From Ectopseudomonas chengduensis (GTDB lineage Bacteria > Pseudomonadota > Gammaproteobacteria > Pseudomonadales > Pseudomonadaceae), in NCBI RefSeq assembly GCF_015712065.1, contig NZ_JACFYZ010000004.1:186001-250000 (forward strand): a DNA stretch of 64,000 bases. The letters run 5' to 3'. A model generated the notes under the pieces. It saw only the letters and a program-made list of their open reading frames with translations. It did no database searches and was not told the origin of the DNA. Shown piece by piece: positions 50,530-63,752 of the stretch (positions within the stretch are counted from its first letter, which is position 1; each line of letters begins with the position of its first letter). The position numbers were made by a program, and so were the translations under genes.

Positions 50530-51705
50530 TTGAACTCAGTCGGTCGTGTAGAGCGCAAGTTGCTCGCGCTGGTGGCACTGTTTTACCTGAGCCTGATGCT
50601 ACTCATTGGGGCAATCTGGGGAAGTCAGACCAGCCTCTCCAGTGGTCGTGATGTACAAGATCTGTATCGTTCCCTTTACCGGCTGTCTTCGCTGCTTTCT
50701 ATCCTGCAGGACGCCGAGATCGGTCAGCGCGGCTATTTGCTGACAGGCAACGAGCAGTACCTCGCGCCCTACGAACGAGCCATCGGGCAACTGGATGAGC
50801 AACTGTTGCTACTTGTCGAAACCCCAATGCTCAGGGCTTACAAGCCTGATATTGATGCGATTGCCGGACTCAGCCAGCTCAAGCGCAACGAGCTGGCACA
50901 GACCATCGTCGTGCGTAGGGAGCAGGGGCAGAACGCTGCACAGCGTATTCTGGCCGAGGACGTCGGTAAGCTCTACATGGATGAAATGCGTGTACGCATC
51001 GGCAATATCGTACGAGGCGTCACGGCGTCCCTTGAAGAACAGAAGGTGGATCTTGAATGGCGCTCGAATCTGGCGCTATGGGGGGGCGGCGGTGGTGCGT
51101 TGATGATGCTCGGGTTGCTCACGCTGCTGTTTATCGATTTGCGTCGTGACCTCAGTGAGCGCGCCGAGTTGCTCGAGCGCCTGGCCTTCGAGTCGAAGCA
51201 TGACAGTCTCACCCAAATACCCAATCGACGAGCCTTCAACGAAACGCTGGATCAGGCATTGGCGCTCGCCAGGCGGGGAGAGCGTCAGGTGGCGTTGCTC
51301 TATCTCGATCTTGATGGCTTCAAACCGATTAACGATCAGCATGGCCACGCTGTCGGAGACGCGACGCTCAAGGCAGTGGTTGCACGGTGGCAGGGTTTGA
51401 TGCGTGAAGGTGAAGTGTTGGCGCGGCTTGGCGGGGACGAGTTCGCTATCATCGCGGCAGGTGATGCCGACGCTGTCGAACGCCTGGCGCGGCGTCTGAT
51501 CGAGGCGCTTGACGCGCCGCTGCTGGAGCAGTTTCCCGACGTGCGGGTGGGCGTCAGCGTTGGTCTGGCACGTTATGCCGAACATGGCGAAGATCGTCGC
51601 CGGCTTATCGCGGCGGCCGATATGGCCATGTATCGCGCCAAGGAAGCAGGCAAGCACTGCTTCGCCTGGCCTGAATCACGTCAGCCGGTACTCGCTGTAG
51701 TCTGA
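50530..51705 (+). CDS. Diguanylate cyclase with CHASE3-type sensor
   Basis: 391 residues; TTG at 50530 is preferred (GAGGTG six bases upstream), though upstream ATG or GTG starts are in frame. First helix LLALVALFYLSLMLLIGAI, then a periplasmic helical CHASE3-like sensor (SILQDAEIGQRGYLLTGNEQYLAPYERA is its hallmark), second helix near 178-198, and a GGDEF domain (DSLTQIPNRRAFN, LDLDGFKPINDQHGH, GGDEF near 301). The I-site reads REGE instead of RxxD, so feedback inhibition is probably weakened. Confidence 0.92.
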   Translation: MNSVGRVERKLLALVALFYLSLMLLIGAIWGSQTSLSSGRDVQDLYRSLYRLSSLLSILQDAEIGQRGYLLTGNEQYLAPYERAIGQLDEQLLLLVETPMLRAYKPDIDAIAGLSQLKRNELAQTIVVRREQGQNAAQRILAEDVGKLYMDEMRVRIGNIVRGVTASLEEQKVDLEWRSNLALWGGGGGALMMLGLLTLLFIDLRRDLSERAELLERLAFESKHDSLTQIPNRRAFNETLDQALALARRGERQVALLYLDLDGFKPINDQHGHAVGDATLKAVVARWQGLMREGEVLARLGGDEFAIIAAGDADAVERLARRLIEALDAPLLEQFPDVRVGVSVGLARYAEHGEDRRRLIAAADMAMYRAKEAGKHCFAWPESRQPVLAVV

Positions 51706-51829
51706 ACGGCCTGTGTCTTTCCGTCACATCCCAGCATCATCCTCAAGCTGGTGTTTTTCCTGCATGCTCGTCGGCGTGCATCCATGTCGGATGCACGGGC
51801 CGCATGTCTGGTTGGGGAGAAGTGACACG

Positions 51830-52324
51830 ATGAATTGGGCGGAACGTCTGCGTACGGGCATGCATGGCCTGGCGGAATCCTTGGGTAATCTGCTGATGGA
51901 GGCCTTCCATTACCTGGCACTGTTCGCCATCGGAGCGATCACGGCCTGGGCGGGGGTGATGACCTTCATCGGCATGCTGGAAAAGGGACACATCACGGTC
52001 GATGACATTCTGTTGCTGTTCATCTACCTGGAATTGGCGGCAATGGTGGGCATCTACTTCAAGACCAACCACATGCCGATTCGCTTCATGATCTATGTAG
52101 CGATCACCGCGTTGACCCGTTTGCTGATTTCCGACATTTCTCACACCCACAAACCGACTTGGGGCGTGGTGATGGTGTCGGGAGCGATCCTGCTGCTGGC
52201 CCTGGCGATTCTAGTGGTGCGCTACGCCTCGTCGCGTTTTCCGGCGGTGGCTGGTCCACACCCGCGCAGCAAGGCGCGCAACCGCGAGGACGCCGAGTCC
52301 GAGCGCGACGATGCGTCTGACTGA
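51830..52324 (+). CDS. psiE: PsiE-family phosphate-starvation-inducible membrane protein
   Basis: 164 residues from the ATG at 51830. Four membrane helices, with FHYLALFAIGAITAWAGVMTFIGML, DILLLFIYLELAAMVGIYF, and the conserved MPIRFMIYVAITALTRLLI. PsiE proteins are induced by phosphate starvation, function unknown. A charged 30-residue C-terminal tail (RSKARNREDAESERDD) is cytoplasmic. Confidence 0.9.
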   Translation: MNWAERLRTGMHGLAESLGNLLMEAFHYLALFAIGAITAWAGVMTFIGMLEKGHITVDDILLLFIYLELAAMVGIYFKTNHMPIRFMIYVAITALTRLLISDISHTHKPTWGVVMVSGAILLLALAILVVRYASSRFPAVAGPHPRSKARNREDAESERDDASD

Positions 52325-52327
52325 AAT

Positions 52328-52370
52328 GTAGGGTGGATCGGGGCGCGTAGATGACGCTCTTTTCATCCAC
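52328..52370. repeat. Intergenic inverted repeat (GTAGGGTGGAT type)
   Basis: GTAGGGTGGAT and ATCCACC flank a short loop with GATGACGCTC; a common Pseudomonas intergenic repeat, between the PsiE gene and the helicase terminus. Confidence 0.45.
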
Positions 52371-52399
52371 CACTGCGGGTGTCATGGTGGAGCGGGGCG

Positions 52400-55030
<2,631 letters not shown>

Positions 55031-55181
55031 CAACGAAGCCCCGTGGCGAAAAGGAATGGGCGCATGACTGGGCCGTGGCAATGCAAAGCCGCAGATTTTC
55101 GCATAGCCGCGTGACGATTAGCAGGCGTGGCGCCGAGATTGCCGACGTGCTGTCGTGGCCATCGCTTCAGGCGTTCGGCGA

Positions 55182-55234
55182 GTAGGGCGGGTGCAACCCG
55201 CCGCAGCGGAGTTGGCGGGTTGTGCCCGCCCTAC
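55182..55234. repeat. Intergenic inverted repeat (GTAGGGCGGGT type)
   Basis: GTAGGGCGGGTGCAACCCGC and GGCGGGTTGTGCCCGCCCTA are near-complementary arms with a short loop. A Pseudomonas intergenic repeat, its right end touching the stop of the AraC-type gene. Confidence 0.6.
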
Positions 55235-56103
55235 AGAAAGGCCGCGCGATACTGCCGCGGCGTGGCACCCAGCGCCTGGCGGAAGCGGTTGCTGAAATGG
55301 CTGGCGCTGGCGAAGCCGCAGGCCAGCGCCACCTCGCTCAGAGCAGGGGCTGGCTGACGTAGCATCTGACAGGCACGTGCCAGGCGCCGGGCCAACACGT
55401 AGCGATGAGGCGGCAGGCCGAAGCTGCTCTGGAACATGCGCGCGAAGTGGTATTCCGACAGGGCACAAAGGGCGGCCAGCTGGCTCAGAGGCAGCGGCGT
55501 TTCCAGATGCTGCTCGATGAACTCGCGGACACGCCTGCGTTGTAGCGGTGCCAGGCCGCCCTTGAGACGCAGGCCCTGGCGCAGGCCAACCTGGTGGAGT
55601 AGCGCATGGTCGAGCAACTGGTGAGCCAGGCTGCTGGCCAGCAGGCGTTCGCCCGGTTCCTGCCAGTCGAGGGTGCACAGCTGGCGGAAACGCGCGGACT
55701 GTTCAGCGTCCTCGAGAAAGGTCGCTTCTTCCAGTTGCAGGCTGCGCGGTTCGCGATCGAGCAGGGCGACCGCGCCAAGGGCGAACTGCTCCTGCTCTAT
55801 ATAAAGGTGGGCAAGCTGAATCTCGCCATTGATGATCCAGGCCGACTGGTGTTCGGCCGGCAGGATGCACAGTTTATCCGGAGCGCCCTTGTTGCCGGGT
55901 TGCTCACGGCGAAAGGTGCCAGTGCCGCCACTGAGGTAGCACGACAGCGTGTGGTGGCTGGGGGCAAGGTAGTCACGCGCATCATGGGCGTTGCTCCAGC
56001 GTGCCACGGCCATGCCGTTGCCCAGTTCGGCCATGGCGTGCAGCCGCGCGTTGGGCGAGCGGCTCATGCTCTGGAATACCTGCAGATGTTCGAATTGCGC
56101 CAT
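55231..56103 (-). CDS. AraC-family transcriptional regulator
   Basis: 290 residues; ATG at 56103 is preferred (GGAG six bases upstream), with another ATG at 56109. The C-terminal AraC module is clear: LPLSQLAALCALSEYHFARMFQSSFGLPPHRYVLARRL and LSEVALACGFASASHFSNRFRQALGATPRQYR. The N-terminal part is an effector-binding cupin-like domain. Divergent from bglX, 217 bases away, and a plausible regulator of it. Confidence 0.91.
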   Translation of the reverse strand: MAQFEHLQVFQSMSRSPNARLHAMAELGNGMAVARWSNAHDARDYLAPSHHTLSCYLSGGTGTFRREQPGNKGAPDKLCILPAEHQSAWIINGEIQLAHLYIEQEQFALGAVALLDREPRSLQLEEATFLEDAEQSARFRQLCTLDWQEPGERLLASSLAHQLLDHALLHQVGLRQGLRLKGGLAPLQRRRVREFIEQHLETPLPLSQLAALCALSEYHFARMFQSSFGLPPHRYVLARRLARACQMLRQPAPALSEVALACGFASASHFSNRFRQALGATPRQYRAAFL

Positions 56104-56320
56104 CACCATCTCCCGAATGCGGCCATGCTACGCCTGCCGACAGGCAAAACCAGAGGCGAAGAAAAAAATGCGCAAGTTTGTGAAAGTCTGGGGTCGTAAT
56201 TGCTGGAACGCCTTTGAATGGTGCTTAAGTTTTTTTGCACCAACCCGCGGCGCGGCGCGAGGACTCGGAGTATCGTGGCGGCCATTCAAACAATGATTCG
56301 CATCCCGGATGCCGCTCTCG

Positions 56321-58615
56321 ATGAAATACCTGCACCACTTCGCTCTTGCCTCTGCCTTGATCCTCCCCAACCTGCTGGCTGCCGCGCCTTCGGTCGATGA
56401 CAAATCGGCCTTCATCGCCGATCTGGTCGGCCGCATGACCCTGGAGGAAAAGGTCGGCCAACTGCGTCTGATCAGCATTGGCGGCGACATGCCGCGTGAG
56501 CGCATCCGCGAAGAGATGGCCGCGGGGCGTATCGGCGCCACCTTCAACTCGGTGGTACGTCCAGAGAATCGCCCGATGCAGGAGGCGGCGCTGCGCAGTC
56601 GCCTGGGTATCCCGGTGTTCTTCGCCTACGACATCATCCATGGCCATCGCACTACTTTTCCGATTGGGCTGGGGCTGGCCTCGAGCTGGGACATTCCTGC
56701 CATCGAGAACAGCGCGCGGGTCGCGGCCTTCGAGGCCAGCGCCGATGGCCTGGACATGACCTTCGCGCCGACCGTCGACATTTCCCGCGATCCGCGTTGG
56801 GGCCGCACGTCCGAAGGTTTCGGCGAGGACCCCTACCTGGTTTCGCGCATTGCCGCCGCGATGGTTCACGGTTATCAGGGTAAGGATCCCAGCGACCCGC
56901 AGCGCATCATGGCCAGCGTCAAGCACTTCGCCCTGTACGGCGCGGTGGAGGGTGGGCGCGACTACAACGTGGTCGACATGAGCCCGATGCGCATGTACCA
57001 GGATTACCTGCCGCCTTATCGCGCTGCCATCGATGCCGGCGCCGGCGGGGTGATGGTGGCGCTGAACGCGATCAATGGCGTGCCAGCTTCGGCCAATACC
57101 TGGCTGCTGCGTGATCTGCTACGTCGCGACTGGGGCTTCAAAGGCGTGGCGCTCAGCGACCATGGCGCGATCACCGAACTGCTGCGCCATGGTGTGGCCG
57201 CCGATGGCCGTGAGGCTGCAAAACTGGCCGTCACGGCAGGAGTCGGCATGAGCATGGCCGACACGCTCTACGATCAGGAACTGCCTGCTTTGGTGCGCAG
57301 CGGCGCGGTGCCGCAGAGCGTGCTGGATGAAGCCGTCACCCATGTACTGAACACCAAGTACGACCTTGGCCTGTTCCACGATCCGTTCCGCCGCATCGGC
57401 CGCGCCGAAGACGACCCGGCCGACGTCAATGCCGAAAGCCGCCTGCACCGCGCCGATGCGCGGGCCATGGCACGCGACTCCCTGGTGCTGCTGGAAAACC
57501 ATGGCGACACCCTGCCGCTGAGCAAGAAGACCACTGTCGCGTTGATTGGCCCGCTCGCCGATTCGCCCGTGGACATGCTTGGCAGCTGGTCGGCGGTCGG
57601 TGTGGCCGAGCAGGCAGTGACCCTGCGCAAGGGCATGGAGGCGGCCCTGCAAGGCCAGGGCAAGCTGCTCTACGCCGTCGGCGCCAACGTCACCGACGAT
57701 GCCCATGTGATCAATTACCTCAACCAGCTCAATTGGGACCGCCCGGAAGTGGTGCTGGACAAGCGCACGCCGCAGGCGATGCTGGAGGAGGCTGTGCGTG
57801 TGGCCAACCAGGCCGACGTCATCGTTGCGGCGGTGGGGGAGGCGCGCGGCATGTCCCACGAGTCGTCCAGCCGCACCCGCCTGGATCTGCCTGACAGCCA
57901 GCAGGCGCTGCTGCGCGCGCTCAAGGCCACCGGCAAGCCGCTGGTGCTGGTGCTGATGAACGGCCGGCCGCTGGCGCTCGGCTGGGAGAAGGAAAACGCC
58001 GATGCGATGCTGGAGACTTGGTACAGCGGTATCGAGGGCGGCAACGCCATCGCCGACGTGCTGTTCGGTGAGCACAACCCTTCGGGCAAGCTGCCGATCA
58101 CCTTCCCGCGTTCGGTCGGGCAGATTCCCACCTACTACAATCATCTGCGCCTGGGCCGTCCGTACACGCCCGGCACGCCTGGCAACTACACCTCGCAGTA
58201 TTTCGAGGAGCCCAACGGCCCGCTGTATCCGTTTGGCTACGGTCTGAGCTACAGCGACTTCCAGCTGTCGGCACCGAAGCTGTCCGCCGAGCGCATGACA
58301 CCGGATGAGAAGATTCGCGTCAGCGTCACGCTGAAAAACACCGGGTCACGGGCTGGCGCGACCGTGGTGCAGTTGTATCTGCACGATGAAGCCGCTTCGG
58401 TGATCCGTCCGGTGAAGGAACTCAAGGATTTTCGCAGGGTCAAGCTTGAAGCAGGTGAGGCGCGCGAGCTGAGTTTCGAGATCGACGAAACCATGCTGCG
58501 TTTCTACAACGCCAGCCTGCAGCATGTCAGCGAGCCAGGTGCCTTCCGTGCCCAGTTGGGGCTGGATTCGGAGACCGTGCAGGAGGCGCGTTTCGAACTG
58601 TTGCCACGCCAATGA
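56321..58615 (+). CDS. bglX: Periplasmic beta-glucosidase, GH3 (BglX-like)
   Basis: 764 residues from the ATG at 56321. Signal peptide (MKYLHHFALASALILPNLLAAA). The GH3 nucleophile Asp is in FKGVALSDHGAITELL, with IMASVKHFALYGAVEGGRDYN and the C-terminal GH3 and fibronectin-III-like parts (YPFGYGLSYSDFQLS). It cleaves beta-glucosides in the periplasm. It precedes opgG-opgH on the same strand after 260 bases, suggesting turnover of periplasmic glucans (inference). Confidence 0.94.
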   Translation: MKYLHHFALASALILPNLLAAAPSVDDKSAFIADLVGRMTLEEKVGQLRLISIGGDMPRERIREEMAAGRIGATFNSVVRPENRPMQEAALRSRLGIPVFFAYDIIHGHRTTFPIGLGLASSWDIPAIENSARVAAFEASADGLDMTFAPTVDISRDPRWGRTSEGFGEDPYLVSRIAAAMVHGYQGKDPSDPQRIMASVKHFALYGAVEGGRDYNVVDMSPMRMYQDYLPPYRAAIDAGAGGVMVALNAINGVPASANTWLLRDLLRRDWGFKGVALSDHGAITELLRHGVAADGREAAKLAVTAGVGMSMADTLYDQELPALVRSGAVPQSVLDEAVTHVLNTKYDLGLFHDPFRRIGRAEDDPADVNAESRLHRADARAMARDSLVLLENHGDTLPLSKKTTVALIGPLADSPVDMLGSWSAVGVAEQAVTLRKGMEAALQGQGKLLYAVGANVTDDAHVINYLNQLNWDRPEVVLDKRTPQAMLEEAVRVANQADVIVAAVGEARGMSHESSSRTRLDLPDSQQALLRALKATGKPLVLVLMNGRPLALGWEKENADAMLETWYSGIEGGNAIADVLFGEHNPSGKLPITFPRSVGQIPTYYNHLRLGRPYTPGTPGNYTSQYFEEPNGPLYPFGYGLSYSDFQLSAPKLSAERMTPDEKIRVSVTLKNTGSRAGATVVQLYLHDEAASVIRPVKELKDFRRVKLEAGEARELSFEIDETMLRFYNASLQHVSEPGAFRAQLGLDSETVQEARFELLPRQ

Positions 58616-58875
58616 GGGCGTGGCCCAAGGAGGCGAAAAATATACTCGCGCGAGCACCTGTGCCGGACTTCACGATCTGGTAATAATGCGCAGAAAGAAT
58701 CCGCGCATGCGGAGACGTCACCGTTCGGTTGGCTGTCTGCATCGTGCTCGCGTTGTGTTTGTACCATTCGCCCGTTTTCAACTCCCTGCAGCGGTCGCCC
58801 CTGGGCTTGCCGCTGCTTGTCAGTACGTGTTGCCCTGGAGGCTGTGTGTCGATGAGTCGTTGTTCTGGAGCCCAT

Positions 58876-60411
58876 ATGGGCAAGGCTGGCAAGCTGGCCC
58901 TCTGTGCGCTCCCTCTGTTGTTCGCTGCCCAGAGCTGGGCCTTTGATCTGGATGATGTGGCGGTCAAGGCCAAGGCGCTTGCCGCCGAAGGCTACAGCGC
59001 GCCGCAAAGCAATCTGCCGGCTGCGCTGCGCGAATTGCCGTTCGCTGGCTATCAGAAGGTGCGCTTCCTTGAGGAAAAAGCACACTGGGCTGATGGCAAG
59101 ACGCCGTTCCGGCTGTACTTCTTCCACCAGGGCATGCACTTCGATGTACCGGTGAAGATCAACGAAGTGACCGCCGAAGGTACCCGGGAAATCAAGTACG
59201 ACCCGTCGATGTTCGACTTCGGCGATCTCAACCTGAACCCGGATGACCTCAAGGATCTGGGCTTCGCCGGCTTCAAGGTGATCAACGAGATCAATGCCAA
59301 AGGTACGCACGACGAAGTGATGAGTGTGCTGGGGGCCAGCTACTTCCGCATCGTCGGCAAGGGCCAGGTGTTCGGCCTCTCCGCGCGTGGCCTGGCCATC
59401 GACACCGCACTGCCATCGGGCGAAGAGTTCCCGCGTTTCAGCGAATTCTGGATCGAGAAGCCGCAGCCCGATCGCCGCAGCCTGGTGATCTACGCACTGC
59501 TCGACTCGCCGCGTGCCACCGGCGCTTACCGCATGGAAATCAAACCGGGGCGCGACAGCGTGCTCGACGTGCAATCGAAGGTCTACCTGCGTGAGAACGT
59601 CGAAAAGCTCGGCATCGCGCCGCTGACCAGCATGTACCTGTTCGGTGCCAACCAGCCCTGGCCGCGCCCGAATTACCGCCCGCAACTGCATGACTCTGAT
59701 GGTCTGGCCATCCATGCCGGCAATGGCGAGTGGATCTGGCGTCCGCTGAACAACCCGCAGCGCCTCAACGTCAGCAGCTATCGTATCGACAACCCACGTG
59801 GCTTCGGCCTGATGCAGCGTGGTCGCGACTTCAATCAGTACCAGGATCTCGATGACCGCTATGAGCTGCGCCCGAGCGGCTGGGTGGAAACCGTCGGCGA
59901 TTGGGGCGCTGGTCATGTCGAGCTGGTGGAGATCCCCACGCCGGACGAAACCAACGACAACATCGTCGCCCTGTGGCGCCCAGAGAAGCTGCCGGCACCG
60001 GGTGAGTCGTTGGATGTGGCCTATCGCCTACACTTCAGCCGTGACGATGCCAAGCTGCATGACCCGCAACTGGCCATGGTCAGCCAGACCCGGCTGTCGG
60101 AGGGTGATATCAAGCAGGCCAACCTGATTCGTCAGGCTGATGGCAGTACTGCGCTGGTGGTCGATTTCGTCGGTGAGGAGCTGGCCAAGCGTTCGCCTGA
60201 CGCGGCGCCGACCGTTCAGGTCAGCGTCGACGGCAACGCCGAGTTGCTGGAAGACAGCCTGCGTTACAACCCGGTCAGCAAAGGCTGGCGCCTGATGCTG
60301 CGCATCAAGGTCAAGAACCCGGCGCAGCCGGTGGAGATGCGTGCTGCCCTGGTCGAGGACGGCAAGCCCTTGTCGGAAACCTGGAGCTATCAGCTGCCTG
60401 CCCATGAATAA
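58876..60411 (+). CDS. opgG: Periplasmic glucan biosynthesis protein G
   Basis: 511 residues; ATG at 58876 has GGAG five bases upstream and opens a Sec signal peptide ([22 protein letters not shown]). Alternative starts at 58846 or 58852 exist. OpgG landmarks include [41 protein letters not shown] and [27 protein letters not shown]. It acts in the periplasm on osmoregulated beta-1,2-linked glucan; the OpgG/OpgD family is now known to have glucan-cleaving activity (GH186). Overlaps opgH by eight bases. The spacer 58616-58875 shows no other gene. Confidence 0.95.
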   Translation: MGKAGKLALCALPLLFAAQSWAFDLDDVAVKAKALAAEGYSAPQSNLPAALRELPFAGYQKVRFLEEKAHWADGKTPFRLYFFHQGMHFDVPVKINEVTAEGTREIKYDPSMFDFGDLNLNPDDLKDLGFAGFKVINEINAKGTHDEVMSVLGASYFRIVGKGQVFGLSARGLAIDTALPSGEEFPRFSEFWIEKPQPDRRSLVIYALLDSPRATGAYRMEIKPGRDSVLDVQSKVYLRENVEKLGIAPLTSMYLFGANQPWPRPNYRPQLHDSDGLAIHAGNGEWIWRPLNNPQRLNVSSYRIDNPRGFGLMQRGRDFNQYQDLDDRYELRPSGWVETVGDWGAGHVELVEIPTPDETNDNIVALWRPEKLPAPGESLDVAYRLHFSRDDAKLHDPQLAMVSQTRLSEGDIKQANLIRQADGSTALVVDFVGEELAKRSPDAAPTVQVSVDGNAELLEDSLRYNPVSKGWRLMLRIKVKNPAQPVEMRAALVEDGKPLSETWSYQLPAHE

Positions 60412-62944
60412 CACTCTAGACCCTACGCAAATCCAGGAGTATCTGGGAGAACTGCCGCTCGATCATGAGCGGCAGCAGGCTCTGGCTCATCGGCTGGAAG
60501 AGGAGGGCGGGGATCTCGCGACCTTGCACCGTGCCCTGCACGAGGAAGATCTCGTAGCCGCCGAGCCTTTGGAAGAAACCCGCGAGATGCTCGACTCGGT
60601 GCCAGCCCGCCTGGCTCTGGGCTGGCCGGATGCGCTCGAGCGCGGCTGCCGCATCGTGCAGGATCACCAGGGTCGGCCCACCATCGATTCGACCCCTCCG
60701 ATCAGACGTACGCGTATGGTGCCGGAGCCCTGGCAGACCAATATCCTGGATCGCGGCTGGCGCCGTCTGAAGGGCGAGAAACCCGCCCCGCGACCTCGTA
60801 CACGCGAGAGCGAAGACTTCGCCGAAGAGCGTTGGCGGCATGTCGCGGCGGTGCGTCGTGCCGCGCTGCTGGTATTGATGATCACGCAGACCGTGGTCGC
60901 TACCTGGTACATGAAGTCGGTGCTGCCCTATCAGGGCTGGTCGCTGGTCGATCTGGGCCTGGTGTTCGAGCAGCCCTGGCAGGAGTCGGCACGGCAGATC
61001 CTGCCCTATGTGGTGCAGACCAGCATCCTGGCGCTGTTCGCCCTGCTGTTCTGCTGGGTGTCGATGGGCTTCTGGACCGCGCTGATGGGCTTCTTCCAGC
61101 TGCTCAAGGGGCATGATCGCTACAGCATCTCGGCCACCAGCTGCGGTGATGAGCCGATTTCGCCACGGGCGCGTACGGCACTGGTGATGCCGATCGCCAA
61201 CGAGCACGTGCCGCGTGTGTTCGCCGGTCTGCGCGCGACGTTCGAGTCGCTCAAGGCTACCGGGCAGCTCGATCACTTCGACTTCTTCGTTCTCAGCGAC
61301 AGCAACGACCCGGATATCTGCGTGGCCGAACAACAGGCCTGGATGGAGCTGTGCCGCGAGGTGGAAGGCTTCGGCCATATCTTCTACCGCCGCCGTCGGC
61401 GTCGGGTGAAGCGCAAGAGCGGCAACATCGACGACTTCTGCCGGCGCTGGGGCAGCAACTACCGCTACATGGTGGTGCTCGATGCCGACAGCGTGATGAG
61501 CGGCGAATGCCTGACTCGCCTGGTACGCCTGATGGAGGCCAACCCGGGTGCCGGCATCATTCAGACCGCGCCCAAGGCGTCCGGGATGGACACCCTTTAT
61601 GCGCGGCTGCAACAGTTCGCCACCAGCGTCTACGGGCCGCTGTTCACGGCTGGCCTCAACTTCTGGCAGCTGGGTGAGTCGCACTACTGGGGTCACAACG
61701 CGATCATTCGGGTCAAACCCTTCATCGAGCACTGCGCCCTGGCGCCGCTGCCGGGCACCGGTTCCTTCGCCGGCGCGATCCTCTCCCACGATTTCGTCGA
61801 AGCCGCGCTGATGCGCCGTGCTGGTTGGGGCGTATGGATCGCCTACGACCTGCCGGGCAGTTATGAAGAGTTGCCGCCGAACCTGCTCGACGAGCTCAAG
61901 CGTGACCGCCGCTGGTGCCATGGCAACCTGATGAACTTCCGCCTGTTCCTGGTGCGTGGCATGCACGCGGTACACCGCGTGGTGTTTCTTACCGGGGTCA
62001 TGTCCTACCTGTCCGCGCCGCTGTGGCTGTTGTTCCTGGTGCTCTCGACCTGCCTGCTGGCGATTCATACGCTGATGGTGCCGGAGTACTTCCTGCAGCC
62101 CAACCAGCTCTATCCGCTGTGGCCGCGCTGGCAGCCACACGAGGCCATCGCCCTGTTCTCGGCGACCATGACCCTGCTGTTCCTGCCCAAGTTGCTCAGC
62201 GTGCTGCTGATCTGGATCAAGGGCGCGGAGGCCTACGGTGGCCGTACGCGGGTGCTGTTGTCGATGCTGTTGGAGGCGTCCTGCTCGGTGCTGCTGGCGC
62301 CGGTGCGCATGCTGTTCCACAGTCTGTTCGTCACCGCCGCCTTCCTCGGTTGGTCGGTGCAGTGGAACTCGCCGCAGCGCGTGGATGACTCGACTCCCTG
62401 GAGCGAAGCCTTCCGCCGTCATGGCACCCAGGTACTGATCGGTATCAGCTGGACGGCGCTGGTGGCCTGGCTCAACCCGGACTTCCTCTGGTGGCTGGCA
62501 CCCATCGTCATTTCACTGGTGCTGTCTCCAGTGGTCTCGGTGCTGACCAGCCGCACGGCACCGGGCCTGGCAGCGCGGCGCTGCAAGCTGTTCCTGATTC
62601 CGGAAGAACACAAGGTGCCGGTGGAGCTGAGCAACACCGCCGAGTACGAGCAACTGAACAGCTCACGGGCTCTGCGCAAGGGCTTCCTGCGTGCAGTGGT
62701 CGACCCGCTGTACAACGCCCTGGTCTGCGCCATGGCCCGTGCCCGCCACGCCAAGGTGGTGCCGGCTGCCGAAGCGCTGCGCGACGAGCGTATCGATGAA
62801 ATCCTCAGCGCCGGGCCTGAGGGTAAGGTCGAGGCGACCCGCTGGCGTCTGCTCAACGATCCTGACGGCATGGCCCGCCTGCACGCGCGCATCTGGCAGG
62901 AGCCGCAATATCACGCCTGGCGCGAAGCCCTGCGCGACGTCTGA
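60404..62944 (+). CDS. opgH: Glucan synthesis glycosyltransferase, membrane
   Basis: 846 residues from the ATG at 60404. A GT2 glycosyltransferase with multiple membrane helices (two near residues 160-240 and a C-terminal group near 530-720). Catalytic aspartates are in [19 protein letters not shown] and [13 protein letters not shown], with the R-R-W motif in [10 protein letters not shown]. It makes the beta-1,2-glucan backbone of periplasmic glucans from UDP-glucose and passes it through the inner membrane. Ends at a strong hairpin. Confidence 0.95.
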   Translation: MNNTLDPTQIQEYLGELPLDHERQQALAHRLEEEGGDLATLHRALHEEDLVAAEPLEETREMLDSVPARLALGWPDALERGCRIVQDHQGRPTIDSTPPIRRTRMVPEPWQTNILDRGWRRLKGEKPAPRPRTRESEDFAEERWRHVAAVRRAALLVLMITQTVVATWYMKSVLPYQGWSLVDLGLVFEQPWQESARQILPYVVQTSILALFALLFCWVSMGFWTALMGFFQLLKGHDRYSISATSCGDEPISPRARTALVMPIANEHVPRVFAGLRATFESLKATGQLDHFDFFVLSDSNDPDICVAEQQAWMELCREVEGFGHIFYRRRRRRVKRKSGNIDDFCRRWGSNYRYMVVLDADSVMSGECLTRLVRLMEANPGAGIIQTAPKASGMDTLYARLQQFATSVYGPLFTAGLNFWQLGESHYWGHNAIIRVKPFIEHCALAPLPGTGSFAGAILSHDFVEAALMRRAGWGVWIAYDLPGSYEELPPNLLDELKRDRRWCHGNLMNFRLFLVRGMHAVHRVVFLTGVMSYLSAPLWLLFLVLSTCLLAIHTLMVPEYFLQPNQLYPLWPRWQPHEAIALFSATMTLLFLPKLLSVLLIWIKGAEAYGGRTRVLLSMLLEASCSVLLAPVRMLFHSLFVTAAFLGWSVQWNSPQRVDDSTPWSEAFRRHGTQVLIGISWTALVAWLNPDFLWWLAPIVISLVLSPVVSVLTSRTAPGLAARRCKLFLIPEEHKVPVELSNTAEYEQLNSSRALRKGFLRAVVDPLYNALVCAMARARHAKVVPAAEALRDERIDEILSAGPEGKVEATRWRLLNDPDGMARLHARIWQEPQYHAWREALRDV

Positions 62945-62949
62945 TCATC

Positions 62950-62980
62950 CGTCACGCCCCCGCCTGCCGGGGGCGTGACG
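62950..62980 (+). terminator. Hairpin terminator after opgH
   Basis: CGTCACGCCCCC and GGGGGCGTGACG form a perfect 12-bp stem with a seven-base loop, six bases after the opgH stop. No T-tract. Confidence 0.7.
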
Positions 62981-63135
62981 TGATGTCCTTCTGACATACC
63001 CGCTAACATCTATAGGCGCATCAACGCTCTGCTGCGCGGCACCATTGCGTCTGGGGCGGGTCTTTGCCTCGGATGGGGCATTCGGCCGTCTGGCCTGAGC
63101 ACCGTTTTCGTACATGACATTGGAGAGGAACCACG

Positions 63136-63669
63136 ATGTCGAATCTGCATGATTCCGCGCAGCGCTATGGTGCGGTTACACGCTGGCTGCACTGGGGTAT
63201 GGCGGTTTTGCTGGGGTGGCAATTCTTGACCGTACTGGCGCATACCCTGATGGAAGACAGCACGCTGGATAAATTCCTCTGGGGGACGCACAAGGCGACC
63301 GGGCTGTTGCTCATGGTGCTGGTGGTGATTCGCCTGCTCTGGGCGTTGTACAACAGCAGCCGCCGGCCGGCGCCAGTCAGCACACTGGCACGCTTCGGCC
63401 ATCTGGCGTTGTATGGCCTGCTGTTCGTGATTCCCTTTGTCGCGCTGCTACGCCAGTACGGCTCGGGCCGCGAGTTCGTCGCCTTCGGCATGACCATCAT
63501 GCCCGGCTTCAGCGACGCCAAGATCGAATGGATGATCGCGCCCGCCAGCCTGCTGCACGGCAACCTCGGCTGGCTGCTGCTGTTCATGGTCATCGGCCAC
63601 GCGGCCATGGCGTTCGTTCATCGCCGCCAGGGCGGCGAGGACGTGCTAGCGCGAATGATCGGGCGCTGA
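63136..63669 (+). CDS. Cytochrome b561 family protein
   Basis: 177 residues with four membrane helices. Haem ligand His candidates: RWLHWGMAVLLGWQ, GTHKATGLLL, LHGNLGWLLLFMVIGHAAMAFVH. It is a cytochrome b561 of the Ni/Fe hydrogenase-type fold, transferring electrons in the inner membrane; ribosome site GGAGAGGAA. No partner in the window. Confidence 0.92.
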   Translation: MSNLHDSAQRYGAVTRWLHWGMAVLLGWQFLTVLAHTLMEDSTLDKFLWGTHKATGLLLMVLVVIRLLWALYNSSRRPAPVSTLARFGHLALYGLLFVIPFVALLRQYGSGREFVAFGMTIMPGFSDAKIEWMIAPASLLHGNLGWLLLFMVIGHAAMAFVHRRQGGEDVLARMIGR

Positions 63670-63720
63670 TTCAGGGGGGTATGGCAAAAGGCTTACACGG
63701 CCTGGTGGCAACCACCACTG

Positions 63721-63747
63721 TTGCCATTGCGAGCCGATCTCTAATCT
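63721..63747 (+). promoter_or_regulatory. Likely promoter of the Rsm-type small RNA
   Basis: TTGCCA (63721-63726) and TAATCT (63742-63747), 15 bases apart, would start transcription near 63753-63755. CTTACA (63692-63697) is half of the TGTAAG-N6-CTTACA activation site that GacA uses at rsm genes, but the other half is poor. Confidence 0.45.
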
Positions 63748-63752
63748 ACACA

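Noticed and set aside
60416..62422. 668-residue open frame opposite opgH
   Set aside because: Antisense shadow; the plus-strand frame has glycosyltransferase motifs, this one none.
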